Source: an uncultured Collinsella sp.
GTDB taxonomy: Bacteria; Actinomycetota; Coriobacteriia; Coriobacteriales; Coriobacteriaceae
Length of the DNA stretch: 48,523 nt
Direction: 5' to 3'
Assembly: GCA_900548255.1 (NCBI GenBank)
Contig: URKH01000005.1
Coordinates: forward strand, 1-48,523
The notes under the pieces were generated by a model. The model was not told the origin of the DNA and did no database searches. It saw nothing but the letters and a program-made list of their open reading frames with translations. Shown here in pieces: positions 41,125 through 48,523 of this stretch; within the stretch, counting starts at the first letter, position 1; the number at the start of each line of letters is the position of its first letter. Made by a program: the position numbers and the translations under genes.

Positions 41125-41535
41125 ATGGGCCTCTTCGATACGTTCTTCTCCAGCGTCACCGGCGGCAGTCGAGAGCCTCAAAAACCATCAAACATCGAGC
41201 TCGAGCTGCGCCGCAGGCTTACTGTGCTCGCAAGCGACGAGGCCACTCAAGACACTCCCCTGCGCTACTTCCTGCACTGGACGGGGCAAGTCCAAGGCGT
41301 TGGTTTTCGCTTTACCAACACCAACCTCGCGCAGGCACGCGCACTCACCGGCTGGGTGCGTAACATGGAAGACGGCTCCGTCGAGATGGAGATACAGGGG
41401 GCTCCGGCAAACATCCTATCTCATCTCGAGGCGCTTCATGCCTCCTACGAGCGCATGGGAACGCGTTTTCGCCTCGCAGACGCCCAGGCCCGAGCCCCAC
41501 TTACCAATGAAGACGGTTTCAGTCCTCGTTATTAG
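41125..41535 (+). CDS. Acylphosphatase with N-terminal extension
   Basis: Residues about 45-130 form an acylphosphatase domain: GQVQGVGFRFTNTNLAQARA with the phosphate-binding Arg, and GWVRNMEDGSVEMEIQG with the catalytic Asn. These enzymes hydrolyse acyl phosphates such as 1,3-bisphosphoglycerate. About 45 extra residues precede the domain (the family usually has about 90 in all) and look charged and flexible. It lies 2 bases behind the oxidoreductase gene, so the two are co-transcribed. Confidence 0.87.
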   Translation: MGLFDTFFSSVTGGSREPQKPSNIELELRRRLTVLASDEATQDTPLRYFLHWTGQVQGVGFRFTNTNLAQARALTGWVRNMEDGSVEMEIQGAPANILSHLEALHASYERMGTRFRLADAQARAPLTNEDGFSPRY

Positions 41536-41596
41536 TATTGTGTGCTAAATACGGTATCATTTACCTACGACCGTTGATAGAAAAGAGGCGAGGCGC

Positions 41597-41977
41597 ATGG
41601 CGGTGCAAAGAAGAAACACCAAGCAGCGGAAGCTGGTTCTTGACGCCGTGCGCCAAAGCTATAACCACCCCACCGCCGATGAGATCTACAACGCCGTGCG
41701 CGCGCAGGATGACAAAATCAGCCGCGGTACGGTCTACCGCAATCTCAATCTCTTAGCCGACGCCGGCGAGATCCTCTCCATCAAGACGCCGGGCGGCAGC
41801 CGCTTCGATCGCACGATCGAGCCGCATGCGCATATCATCTGCACCTCGTGCAGCCGCGTCATCGACGTACCGCTCCCCTTCGATGCCCAGCTCGACGCCA
41901 AGGCGTCCGAGCAAATCGGCTGGAACGTCACCTCGCACTACACCATCTTCGAGGGCCTCTGCCCCAACTGTAGGTAG
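41597..41977 (+). CDS. Fur/PerR-family metalloregulator
   Basis: The 126-residue regulator has a Fur-type winged helix (HPTADEIYNAVRAQDDKISR, TVYRNLNLLADAGEIL). The dimer and metal domain has FDRTIEPHAHIICTSCSRV and ends LCPNCR; the two CxxC pairs form the structural zinc site. The Asp in FDRT and the HAH triad fit a PerR-like regulatory site, so peroxide or iron sensing is likely. It is shorter than usual at the N-terminus. GAGGCGAGG precedes the ATG. It faces a HAD gene with only 14 bases between stops and no terminator visible. Confidence 0.87.
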   Translation: MAVQRRNTKQRKLVLDAVRQSYNHPTADEIYNAVRAQDDKISRGTVYRNLNLLADAGEILSIKTPGGSRFDRTIEPHAHIICTSCSRVIDVPLPFDAQLDAKASEQIGWNVTSHYTIFEGLCPNCR

Positions 41978-41991
41978 ATTTTGGGACATGC

Positions 41992-42789
41992 CTACTCAGC
42001 AAGTAGACGACGCAGCTCTTCTTCGACCGTGCGCACGTAGCGGACACGGTCATTGACACCGCGCATGCTGGGATTGCAGCTCTCCATCAGATAGGGATGG
42101 CCCACCACGTTGAGCATGTCGCGATCGTTTTCGTTATCGCCAAACGCCATCATTTCGTTAGGTGAGATCCCCAGTGCGCGACCATAATCGGCAAGCGCGG
42201 ACCCCTTGCCCGAATCAAAGCCGATAAAGTCGGTCCATTCGGTTCCCGACGTCATCACATCGACCCGGTCGCTAAAGCGACGCGCAAAATACTCCAACGC
42301 CGCCGGCTGCTCTGTCTCGGGCGTTTGAAACGCAATCTTAATGACATCCTCGTCAATGTCCTCGGGACGGTCGACCACCGCCACATCGCAGTGGACCTCG
42401 TAACGCAAATGGTCGATGAACGCATCGTTACCGCTTATGGTGTAGAGGTGCCCCTCGCAGGAAAGGGTTACGTCGGCATGGGGGTAGGCGACCACGGCAT
42501 TCGCGATATCCATAGCAAGGCTACGTTCCATGGAACGTTTGACAACGGCACGCCCCTCGCTCATCACCAGGGCTCCGTTTTCGCATACATAGGCGAGCTC
42601 ATCGGCCACCGGGGCAAACAGGTAGCGCAAGCTCGCATATTGACGGCCACTCGCCGGCATAAACACAATGCCGCGACGATGCAGCTCGTCGATGAGCTCA
42701 AATGCCTCAGGACGCGGCTCGCGCTCCCCCGGATGCAGCAACGTGCCATCCAAATCGCAGGCGATCAGTTTGATTCCCTCAAGACCCAT
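41992..42789 (-). CDS. Cof-type HAD phosphatase
   Basis: The 265-residue HAD protein has IKLIACDLDGTLLHPGE (motif I), FMPASGRQYASLRY (motif II), a C2B cap and FGDNENDRDMLNVVGHPYLM (motif IV). It belongs to the Cof family of cytosolic sugar- or cofactor-phosphate phosphatases; the substrate is unknown. ATG 42789 follows GGGGGA by 5 bases; the upstream in-frame ATG at 42870 lies beyond a terminator hairpin. Confidence 0.87.
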   Translation of the reverse strand: MGLEGIKLIACDLDGTLLHPGEREPRPEAFELIDELHRRGIVFMPASGRQYASLRYLFAPVADELAYVCENGALVMSEGRAVVKRSMERSLAMDIANAVVAYPHADVTLSCEGHLYTISGNDAFIDHLRYEVHCDVAVVDRPEDIDEDVIKIAFQTPETEQPAALEYFARRFSDRVDVMTSGTEWTDFIGFDSGKGSALADYGRALGISPNEMMAFGDNENDRDMLNVVGHPYLMESCNPSMRGVNDRVRYVRTVEEELRRLLAE

Positions 42790-42810
42790 ATGCTTCCCCC
42801 AAAGCACCCC

Positions 42811-42860
42811 ATCAAAAGTAAGACGGACTTTGAATAGTTGCCTCTCAAAGTCCGTCTTAC
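42811..42860 (-). terminator. Intrinsic terminator of the FKBP/UreE-like operon
   Basis: On the minus strand perfect 16-bp arms (GTAAGACGGACTTTGA and its complement) with an 11-base loop are followed by TTTTGATGG. Confidence 0.92.
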
Positions 42861-42871
42861 GCATACGCACG

Positions 42872-43450
42872 TTAGCCGCGCGCCTTCTTTACGATCGTAA
42901 AGTCTGGAGCCATACTCACAACAACATCCGCCGCGCTCGATGCAAAGCGTCGACTGGCATCGAGCTCGCGTGTGACCACCGAGAGCCGAACACCCTCGAC
43001 ACCCCGGAGCATGCGGCCCAAAACAGGCCGCACCGGCGTATACATGCGCACGGTATGCTCGTCCGAGTCGCCCCGGAAGAGCGGCGCATGCATGTTGCCG
43101 ATTTCCCAGCACGCATGCGCGAGCGCAATCGGATCCATGCGGTCGACTTCGACCAAATAAACCTCGGCGCTGCGCAGGCGCACGACAACCGCTACGGGCA
43201 CCGTGCCCGTGCGGTCGACAGCGAGCACGTCACCGTCGGCAAGACGCTCGCCATCAGTGGCATCCAGCCGGGCATTCACCGTGCGCCCCAGCTCCGTCAC
43301 GCCCACAAACAGGCGCGCATCAGCCTGGTCCCAATCGAGTAGCAGCTCGTCAACCTCAAAGACGCCACCCAGCTCCCGACGAAGCAGGAGTTCATAGGAC
43401 GGGTCGTTGAGATTTCCCAAGCGCTCCGTAGCTACCAGGTCCACGGACAT
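42872..43450 (-). CDS. UreE-like nickel metallochaperone-type protein
   Basis: The 192-residue protein has the UreE two-domain layout. An N-terminal beta domain (about 28-100) has ELLLDWDQADARLFVGVTEL, GERLADGDVLAVD and VYLVEVD. The C-terminal ferredoxin-like domain has ALAHACWEIGNMHAPLFRGD, matching the GNRHxP metal-binding element of UreE, and VRPVLGRMLRGVEGV. UreE delivers nickel to urease, but no urease genes are in the window and there is no His-rich tail. ATG 43450 lies 3 bases after the SlyD-like FKBP gene stop, so the two are coupled. Nickel handling is inferred; another metal is possible. Confidence 0.6.
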   Translation of the reverse strand: MSVDLVATERLGNLNDPSYELLLRRELGGVFEVDELLLDWDQADARLFVGVTELGRTVNARLDATDGERLADGDVLAVDRTGTVPVAVVVRLRSAEVYLVEVDRMDPIALAHACWEIGNMHAPLFRGDSDEHTVRMYTPVRPVLGRMLRGVEGVRLSVVTRELDASRRFASSAADVVVSMAPDFTIVKKARG

Positions 43451-43453
43451 CAA

Positions 43454-43882
43454 CTAGTCCTCGACCTCGACGAGCTCGATATCAAAGTTGAGGTCCTTGC
43501 CGGCGAGCTCGTGGTTGGCGTCGAGCGTCACAGCCTCGGGCGTCACATCGATGACCACGGCGGGGACGGGCATGCCGCTCGGCGTGGACAGGAAGAGCTT
43601 CATGCCCTTCTCGATCTGCTCGATATTGGGAACCTGCTCGGCCGGGAAGGTGATAACCATCTCGGGATTGTGCTCACCGTAGGCATCGGCCGCAGGAATG
43701 TGTACGGACTTCTTCTCGCCCACCTGCATATCGATAACGGCGGCATCGAAGCCTTTGATCATCTGACCGGCACCGCAGGTGAACTCCAGCGGCTCACCGC
43801 GATCGTAGGAGCTATCGAACTGCGTGCCGTCGTCGAGCGTGCCGCGATAATGGGTCTTGACCTTCTTGCCCTTGTTGGACAT
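43454..43882 (-). CDS. FKBP-type peptidyl-prolyl isomerase (SlyD-like)
   Basis: The 142-residue protein is a SlyD-type FKBP: VKTHYRGTLDDGTQFDSSYD and EPLEFTCGAGQMIKGFDAAV form the isomerase core, the chaperone insert runs about 70-120 (ADAYGEHNPEMVITFPAEQV), and it ends with LDANHELAGKDLNFDIELVE. SlyD helps folding and in enterobacteria supplies nickel through a His/Cys-rich tail; that tail is absent here. GGAGG stands 5 bases before ATG 43882. It is the first gene of a two-gene unit with the UreE-like protein. Confidence 0.92.
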   Translation of the reverse strand: MSNKGKKVKTHYRGTLDDGTQFDSSYDRGEPLEFTCGAGQMIKGFDAAVIDMQVGEKKSVHIPAADAYGEHNPEMVITFPAEQVPNIEQIEKGMKLFLSTPSGMPVPAVVIDVTPEAVTLDANHELAGKDLNFDIELVEVED

Positions 43883-44002
43883 GGTAACCTCCGTAATAAG
43901 GGCGGCGCACAACGCGGGCCGCCATGAACATATGGCGCTAACTATACCCTAGTCATACAATTCAAAGACAGTTTGCAAAGAAACGCTGCAACCGGAGGAA
44001 CC

Positions 44003-45016
44003 ATGGCATATCCCGTATTTGACTTGCACTGCGACACCGCCGACCGCATCGGCTGGGCCACGCTCGATCTCGACCTGCGCTTTACCGCCGGCACCGACGG
44101 TTATTTCCCCGGCGACGAAACGCATCCGCAAGATTTCGACCTCATCGAGGGCAACGCCTGCGCCATCTCGCTCGCAAAGATCGGCAACACGCCGTGGGCA
44201 CAGTGCTTCGCCACGTTTGTCCCCGACGAGATTCCCACCGCCCACGCCGCACGCTTCCAAGCACAGATCATGGCGCACATGAGCGGCCAGGTAATGCTCG
44301 ACCACGACCGCATGGTCAACGTACGCAGCGCCGCTGACATTCGCCCTGCACTCAAAGACGGCAAGGTCGCCTGCATCCACACCATCGAAAACGCCACGTT
44401 CTTTGCCGAGGACCCCGCGCTGATCGAGGCGCTCAAGAGCCTGGGCGTACTCATGTCATCGCTCAGCTGGAACGCGCAGGGGCCGCTCGCGAGCGGCCAC
44501 GACACCCACGCCGGCCTCACCGCCGCCGGCATCGAGGCACTTACGCAGATGGAGCACGCCGGCATGATACTCGACGTCTCCCACCTCAACGATGAGTGCT
44601 TTGACGAGGTTGTCGCCCACGCCACGCGCCCCTTCGTCGCCAGCCACTCAAACTCCCGTGCGGTTTGCGGCGTCAAGCGCAACCTCACCGACGACCAGTT
44701 CCGTACCATTCGTGACATGGGCGGCATCGTCGGCCTCAACTACTGCAGCGAGTTCCTCTCCAACGAAGCAACCGACGAGACCGCCGCAGATGTCACCTTC
44801 GACCAGCTGGCAGCCCATATCGAACACTGGCTCGACCTGGGCGGCGAAGATGTCATCGCGCTCGGCGGCGACTGGGACGGCGCCAAGGTACCCAACTTCC
44901 TCTCCGATGCCAGCAAGATGCCCGAGTTCCAGAACATGCTTTCCAAGCACTTTGGCAAGACCGTGATGCAAAAGCTCTGCAGCGACAACGCCCTTGCCTT
45001 CTTCGAGCGTTATTAA
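44003..45016 (+). CDS. Membrane dipeptidase-type M19 peptidase
   Basis: The 337-residue zinc enzyme of the renal dipeptidase family has FDLHCDTADRI (HxD ligands), HTIENATFF (bridging Glu), LSWNAQGPLASG, GMILDVSHLNDECFDEV (His), FVASHSNSRAV (His) and ALGGDWDGA (Asp). It cleaves dipeptides, some with D-residues; lacking a signal peptide, it is cytosolic. GGAGG lies just upstream of ATG 44003. It is divergent from the FKBP gene and followed by a hairpin at 45034. Confidence 0.9.
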   Translation: MAYPVFDLHCDTADRIGWATLDLDLRFTAGTDGYFPGDETHPQDFDLIEGNACAISLAKIGNTPWAQCFATFVPDEIPTAHAARFQAQIMAHMSGQVMLDHDRMVNVRSAADIRPALKDGKVACIHTIENATFFAEDPALIEALKSLGVLMSSLSWNAQGPLASGHDTHAGLTAAGIEALTQMEHAGMILDVSHLNDECFDEVVAHATRPFVASHSNSRAVCGVKRNLTDDQFRTIRDMGGIVGLNYCSEFLSNEATDETAADVTFDQLAAHIEHWLDLGGEDVIALGGDWDGAKVPNFLSDASKMPEFQNMLSKHFGKTVMQKLCSDNALAFFERY

Positions 45017-45033
45017 TTTCACATCCCTTGAGC

Positions 45034-45067
45034 GGGCCGGTATGCCGAGCGATCGACATGCCGGCCC
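45034..45067 (+). terminator. Hairpin after the dipeptidase gene
   Basis: GGGCCGGTATG pairs with CATGCCGGCCC (one G-U pair) around a 12-base loop, 18 bases past the stop. There is no T run, so termination may be partial. Confidence 0.45.
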
Positions 45068-45090
45068 GTCCCCAATCCAAAGGATAACTT

Positions 45091-45867
45091 TTGACGCAGC
45101 AATTTACGATTTTCCTACCCCGACCGGATGGGACGCCTATCCCCGTCGTCGTTACCAAAAAGCGCGTCAAGAACTTTAACCTACGCGTCACATCGAGCGG
45201 CGAGGTCCACGCCAGCGCACCGCTCGGCGCCAGCCACGAGCGCATCGAAGCGTTTGTGAAGCGCAACAGCGCCTGGATTATCAGCCGACTTGCCCAACGT
45301 GAGCAACGTCAGGCGACAGCGCGAGAGCCGCTCAGCCCCTCGTCCATCATTGCACTTTGGGGCAAGCCCATCACGGTACAGGACGCACTCGATCACAACT
45401 TTGCATCGCCCGCACCGCGACCCAAGCAGGCCACCTTCGCAAGTTTTATGGGTACCGACGAATCGGACGAAAGCCCACAGGCCAAGCGGCGCGCAATCCT
45501 CGACGGCCTAACGTCCGACGAGCTCCAAGCCCACATCGACCAGCTCTACGCGTCCGAGGTCACCGCAGCGCTACGCGACATCGTGCACGCGTACGAAATC
45601 GCAATGGGCGTCACCGTGGCCCGCGTCTCCGTGCGCAGCATGAAAACGCGTTGGGGCTCCTGCACACCCAAAACCGGCGCCATTCGCATCGCGCGCGAGC
45701 TCGCCGCCTACCCTGTCGAATGCCTCGACATGGTTGTCGCCCACGAGCTCGTCCATCTGCTCGAGCCGAGCCACAATCAGCGCTTTCACGCCCTGCTCGA
45801 CACGTACTGTCCCAACAATAGAGCACTGTCTCAGCGGCTCAAGCAGCCACCCCTCAACAAGCTCTAG
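45091..45867 (+). CDS. YgjP-like metallopeptidase-domain protein (DUF45)
   Basis: The 258-residue protein has a YgjP/WSS1-like layout: an N-terminal beta part (PIPVVVTKKRVKNFNLRVTS, GEVHASAPLGA), the conserved RVSVRSMKTRWGSCTPKTGA, and the zinc site VVAHELVHLLEPSHNQRFH with HExxH-like HELVH and a third His. Related proteins act as DNA-protein-crosslink or tRNA-linked hydrolases; the bacterial substrate is not known. The start TTG 45091 follows AAAGGAT. It converges on folB with 6 bases between the stops. Confidence 0.85.
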   Translation: MTQQFTIFLPRPDGTPIPVVVTKKRVKNFNLRVTSSGEVHASAPLGASHERIEAFVKRNSAWIISRLAQREQRQATAREPLSPSSIIALWGKPITVQDALDHNFASPAPRPKQATFASFMGTDESDESPQAKRRAILDGLTSDELQAHIDQLYASEVTAALRDIVHAYEIAMGVTVARVSVRSMKTRWGSCTPKTGAIRIARELAAYPVECLDMVVAHELVHLLEPSHNQRFHALLDTYCPNNRALSQRLKQPPLNKL

Positions 45868-45873
45868 CGTCGA

Positions 45874-46359
45874 CTAGCGCACGCGCTCGATCTCGACGCC
45901 GCAGCTTGCCAGGGGCAGGCCAACAGGAGCCCACGGCTTATCGAGCTTTATGCGCACACCAAGCAGCGAGGGATAACGGCGCAGCAGCATCTGGGCTGTC
46001 CCCTCGGCTGCCGCCTCGATGAGCTTAAACGTATGCTCGCGCAGATAGCCATCGACATCGTGGCACACCGAGCCGTAGTCAATCGAGGCGTCCAGGTTAT
46101 CGTGCTCCCCCGCCGCGCGCAGGTCGGCATAGAGCACCAGAGAAACGATGAACTTCTGACCCAGCGCGTTCTCCTCGGGATACACGCCATGGTTGGCAAA
46201 AACCTCCAGGCCGTCAATGACAATACGATCGGCATGGCGCAAATCGTCATAGCTCACGTGAGGCACCGCCGTTGCGGTGGATATTTCGCCCCTTCCACGG
46301 CGGGCGAGCTCGGCGCCTTCGGTCTTGGTTGCATTCTCGGGCAGTTTCTTGTTACTCAA
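45874..46359 (-). CDS. folB: Dihydroneopterin aldolase
   Basis: The FolB domain covers about residues 42-161: RIVIDGLEVFANHGVYPEEN with the substrate-binding Glu/Tyr region, GQKFIVSLVLYADLRAAGEHDNL and the DASIDYGSVCHDVDGYLREH block, ending VRIKLDKPWAPVGLPLASCG. It makes 6-hydroxymethyl-dihydropterin in folate synthesis. About 40 extra residues at the N-terminus are low in conservation. TTG 46359 has AAGGAG about 9 bases upstream; a start closer to the domain cannot be excluded. It is the last gene of the folE-HD-folB set. Confidence 0.88.
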   Translation of the reverse strand: MSNKKLPENATKTEGAELARRGRGEISTATAVPHVSYDDLRHADRIVIDGLEVFANHGVYPEENALGQKFIVSLVLYADLRAAGEHDNLDASIDYGSVCHDVDGYLREHTFKLIEAAAEGTAQMLLRRYPSLLGVRIKLDKPWAPVGLPLASCGVEIERVR

Positions 46360-46402
46360 CGCGATCGTCTCCTTCGTTTAGAACCCCGACCGCGCAAACT
46401 AA

Positions 46403-46984
46403 CTACACGCGAATCGACAGGTTCTTTTTATCATCGCTCCAGTTGCAAGCGTTGCGCGCGGGGCATGCAAAGCAGGCACGCGACGCTTTGTCGGCTGCAT
46501 AGAGCAGACGCTCAAGCGGTTGGCTGTTCACGCGCAGCTTTCGATGGCCCAGAATGGCCGTCTTAATGGCTGCGGCATCGGCCGGCTCAAACGCCACGTC
46601 ATCGGGCATGCCGCCGAGAATCGCATCAGCGACGCGTTCGCTTGCAACATCATGGGATATACCCGATTCATACTGTTCATCTTTGCCGATATCGTGAAGA
46701 AGTGCTGTGGCGTAGATGACCTCGCGGTCAAATTCGAGCTGCTCCTCGAGATTCTTGATCCACATAATGCGCGCGACATCGAGCAGATGGTCAATACCGT
46801 GGCGGCAGAAGATGCGCCCCGATTCCAACTGTACGATGTTGCCCAGGTGCCGCCGGAACAGCCCGTTGGCACAAATGTAATCAATGCGAGGCATGGCACC
46901 AAAGGGGGCCAGGCCCGAAGCCATAAAGCCGCGACGCGACGTCCCCTCATCGGTCTTCGATGTAAAGTCGTTGACGACTCTCAT
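46403..46984 (-). CDS. HD-domain phosphohydrolase-type protein in the folate cluster
   Basis: The 193-residue protein has the HD set: RHGIDHLLDVARIM (first His), ALLHDIGKDEQYE (HD), ISHDVASERVADAI and a late Asp in LLYAADKASR. Its C-terminus has three Cys in ACFACPARNACNW, which could bind a metal or cluster. HD proteins remove phosphate from nucleotides or other metabolites. Lying between folE (2 bases) and folB, it is a candidate for the dephosphorylation of dihydroneopterin triphosphate, a step done by unrelated enzymes in different bacteria; this is inference. Confidence 0.78.
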   Translation of the reverse strand: MRVVNDFTSKTDEGTSRRGFMASGLAPFGAMPRIDYICANGLFRRHLGNIVQLESGRIFCRHGIDHLLDVARIMWIKNLEEQLEFDREVIYATALLHDIGKDEQYESGISHDVASERVADAILGGMPDDVAFEPADAAAIKTAILGHRKLRVNSQPLERLLYAADKASRACFACPARNACNWSDDKKNLSIRV

Positions 46985-46986
46985 GG

Positions 46987-47544
46987 TTAGCGGCCCAGCA
47001 TCCTAAAGAAACGCTCCTCGAGCGCGGGATCGGTCTCAAAGACGCCGCGGCGAGCAAGCGTCACGGTCTTGGTGCCGGGCTTTTGCACGCCACGCATCGT
47101 CATGCACATATGCTCGGCCTCCATCAACACAATCGCTCCCTGGGGAGCGAGATAATCCATGAGGGCATCGGCAACCTGTGCGCACAGTTGCTCCTGCAGC
47201 TGAAGACGGCGGGCATAAACCTCAACCGTGCGGGCGAGCTTGGAAAGCCCAGCCACCCGACCGTTAGGGATATAACCAATGGCGGCCTTGCCATAAAACG
47301 GCAGCAGATGATGTTCGCACAGCGAGTAGAACGTGATGTCGCGCTCGATAACCAAATCGTTCGAAGCGACGGCAAAGGTTTTGGACAGGTGTTCCTCGGC
47401 ACTCTGGTCCATACCGCCGGCGATCTCACCATACATACGGGCAACGCGCGCCGGGGTCTCCAGCAGGCCCTCACGAGTTGGGTCCTCGCCTATGCCCTCA
47501 AGCAACAGCTTAATGGCGGCCTCGACTTTTTCCTGATCGACCAT
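46987..47544 (-). CDS. folE: GTP cyclohydrolase I
   Basis: The 185-residue enzyme turns GTP into 7,8-dihydroneopterin triphosphate. EDPTREGLLETPARVARMYG, DITFYSLCEHHLLPFYGKAA (zinc Cys and two His), GLSKLARTVEVYARRLQLQE and EHMCMTMRGVQKPGTKTVT (second zinc Cys) are complete. Length is normal. It is the first gene of the folate set and overlaps nothing upstream; nrdG ends 66 bases before. Confidence 0.95.
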   Translation of the reverse strand: MVDQEKVEAAIKLLLEGIGEDPTREGLLETPARVARMYGEIAGGMDQSAEEHLSKTFAVASNDLVIERDITFYSLCEHHLLPFYGKAAIGYIPNGRVAGLSKLARTVEVYARRLQLQEQLCAQVADALMDYLAPQGAIVLMEAEHMCMTMRGVQKPGTKTVTLARRGVFETDPALEERFFRMLGR

Positions 47545-47610
47545 CTGGGCCTCACTTTTCCGATTTCACGTTCGCGCTATGGTACCACGCCCTCCGGCAT
47601 CGACCACAAG

Positions 47611-48192
47611 CTACATAGTATGGGTCGAATAGACCGGATCATCACGCCAAAGTTCAACCGCATCACAAAGCGCAACGCCCTCGCGCTCAGCACGGGCGCG
47701 CGTAGCGTTCATATCGATCACGCGCTGGTTGCTCGAACCCCTAAAGCGCAGCGAGATATCGTACAGGTCCTGAACAAACGGGCCGTCCACCAGCATGTCA
47801 AGGCAGGCAAGGATGCGGTCCGTCACCTCGGTATGATGACGACCGCCCGGCATAAGCTCCTCGAGTACGTCGCCAGTAAAGCACCAAATGGTCTTTCCCG
47901 ACCCCACTGGATAGGCCGCGCGAACACGCTCGACAAACTCAACGAGCCCCGCCTGATTCTCGGGCTCCATGGGCTCGCCGCCCAGAATCGTCAGACCATC
48001 GATAAAGGGATGATCGAGACTCTCGATAATCTTGTCCTCGACGGCACGATCGAACGGCTCACCCGCAGCAAAGTCCCACGCAACAGAGTTAAAGCAATTC
48101 TTGCACCCACGACGGCACCCGCTTACAAACAGAGAAGTACGAACGCCTTCTCCATCAGCAATGTCGAAATACTTAATGTTCGCGTAGTTCAT
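47611..48192 (-). CDS. nrdG: Anaerobic ribonucleoside-triphosphate reductase activating protein
   Basis: The 193-residue radical-SAM enzyme has the cluster motif SGCRRGCKNCFN (Cx3Cx2C) near residue 30, then FIDGLTILGGEPMEPENQAG (GGEP motif) and MLVDGPFVQDLYD. It makes the glycyl radical on NrdD for anaerobic dNTP synthesis. GGGAGAG lies 6 bases before ATG 48192. No nrdD sequence was found upstream in the window, although it would be expected there. Confidence 0.93.
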   Translation of the reverse strand: MNYANIKYFDIADGEGVRTSLFVSGCRRGCKNCFNSVAWDFAAGEPFDRAVEDKIIESLDHPFIDGLTILGGEPMEPENQAGLVEFVERVRAAYPVGSGKTIWCFTGDVLEELMPGGRHHTEVTDRILACLDMLVDGPFVQDLYDISLRFRGSSNQRVIDMNATRARAEREGVALCDAVELWRDDPVYSTHTM

Positions 48193-48207
48193 AGGTAACT
48201 CTCCCGG

Positions 48208-48291
48208 GAGGCCGGGACATATCATCCCGTCCTCAAACATTCTCGGCCTGCGGCCTGCGAAACTGCGGGCGGGACGATATGTCCCGGCCTC
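48208..48291. repeat. Long intergenic inverted repeat upstream of nrdG
   Basis: Arms starting GAGGCCGGGACATATC and ending GATATGTCCCGGCCTC extend to about 24 bp with two mismatches, around a 35-base loop that contains the short repeat GGCCTGC twice. It sits directly before the nrdG ribosome site, so it could stop upstream transcription or fold in the nrdG leader. Confidence 0.75.
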
Positions 48292-48305
48292 ATGCAAAGG
48301 GTAAC

Positions 48306-48523
48306 TCAATGAACGAAGCGAACATCGAGCATAGGGTTCGAGGTCCAATAAAAACTGGGTTGCGGCTCAACCACCATCGCAAGTAAATCGCAGCTGCAAC
48401 TCGACTTATTTCCGCTAAGAACTTCGAGGAGTGAGCAGACTGCGCGCTGCATCTCAGCTACATCAACTTGGCTGCCCTGTAGCGAGGCCCCGGACCTTTG
48501 CTCGATATGAGTTCCGCACGAAC
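48306..48523 (-). CDS. Partial ORF at the right edge, unknown
   Basis: One minus-strand frame stays open from the window edge for 71 codons and ends at TGA 48306. It reads SCGTHIEQRSGASLQGSQVD at the edge and ends NPMLDVRFVH. It contains four Cys and no motif I recognise. It may be the end of a real gene, with the long inverted repeat as its terminator, or chance. Confidence 0.3.
   Translation of the reverse strand, partial: SCGTHIEQRSGASLQGSQVDVAEMQRAVCSLLEVLSGNKSSCSCDLLAMVVEPQPSFYWTSNPMLDVRFVH

Overview
The window looks like a chromosomal stretch from a gut actinobacterium of class Coriobacteriia, most probably a Collinsella-type organism. The evidence is GC-rich coding sequence with strong Shine-Dalgarno sites and frequent GTG or TTG starts, and gene types common in anaerobic gut bacteria: a DUF3793/flavodoxin pair, an anaerobic ribonucleotide reductase activase, a ferredoxin-type aldo/keto reductase, a YfcC-type carrier and sortase-anchored surface proteins. 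The genus is an inference from gene content; no rRNA or tRNA gene is present to confirm it.

Left end (1-5.9 kb): an AT-rich, edge-truncated Tat-exported C39-like protein; the ABC-F translation factor EttA; an autoregulated sdpR-sdpI pair with a readable promoter and operator; then tcdA and a TatD-family nuclease on the plus strand.

Catabolic locus (5.9-17.4 kb, all minus strand): a GntR/UTRA regulator followed by a ten-gene run. Its promoter-proximal module is a YfcC-type carrier, a YtcJ-like amidohydrolase, a frameshifted FrlC-like epimerase, a FrlB-like deglycase and a FrlD-like kinase. After a 121-base gap with a hairpin comes a second module: another PfkB kinase, a PF04909 amidohydrolase, YjbQ, a BtpA-family protein and an FGGY kinase, closed by a terminator. 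The first module resembles fructosamine (Amadori product) breakdown. The combination with the second module, and the altered metal ligands in both amidohydrolases, make this the least familiar system in the window.

Centre (17.4-28.4 kb): two HAD phosphatases, phosphoglucose isomerase, a truncated iron-alcohol-dehydrogenase-like ORF between two 19-bp direct repeats, and an SOS-type Y-family polymerase/YolD pair behind a LexA-like box. Tail to tail with that pair is a large wall-anchored protein whose terminator lies inside yolD. A membrane-anchored metal-binding protein and the DUF3793/flavodoxin pair follow.

Right half (28.4-48.5 kb): a polar amino acid ABC transporter whose permease carries an unusual N-terminal secreted domain; endonuclease IV; an aldo/keto reductase; an apparently internally deleted cyclase; a PanE-like reductase; two small exported or membrane proteins; metY with a Cys-containing leader peptide and a divergent LysR gene; rnhA, a Gfo/Idh/MocA oxidoreductase, acylphosphatase and a Fur/PerR regulator; a HAD phosphatase; a UreE-like protein coupled to a SlyD-like FKBP; an M19 dipeptidase; a YgjP-like metallopeptidase; a folE-HD-folB folate cluster; and nrdG. 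I found no CRISPR array, rRNA, tRNA, prophage or intact insertion sequence.
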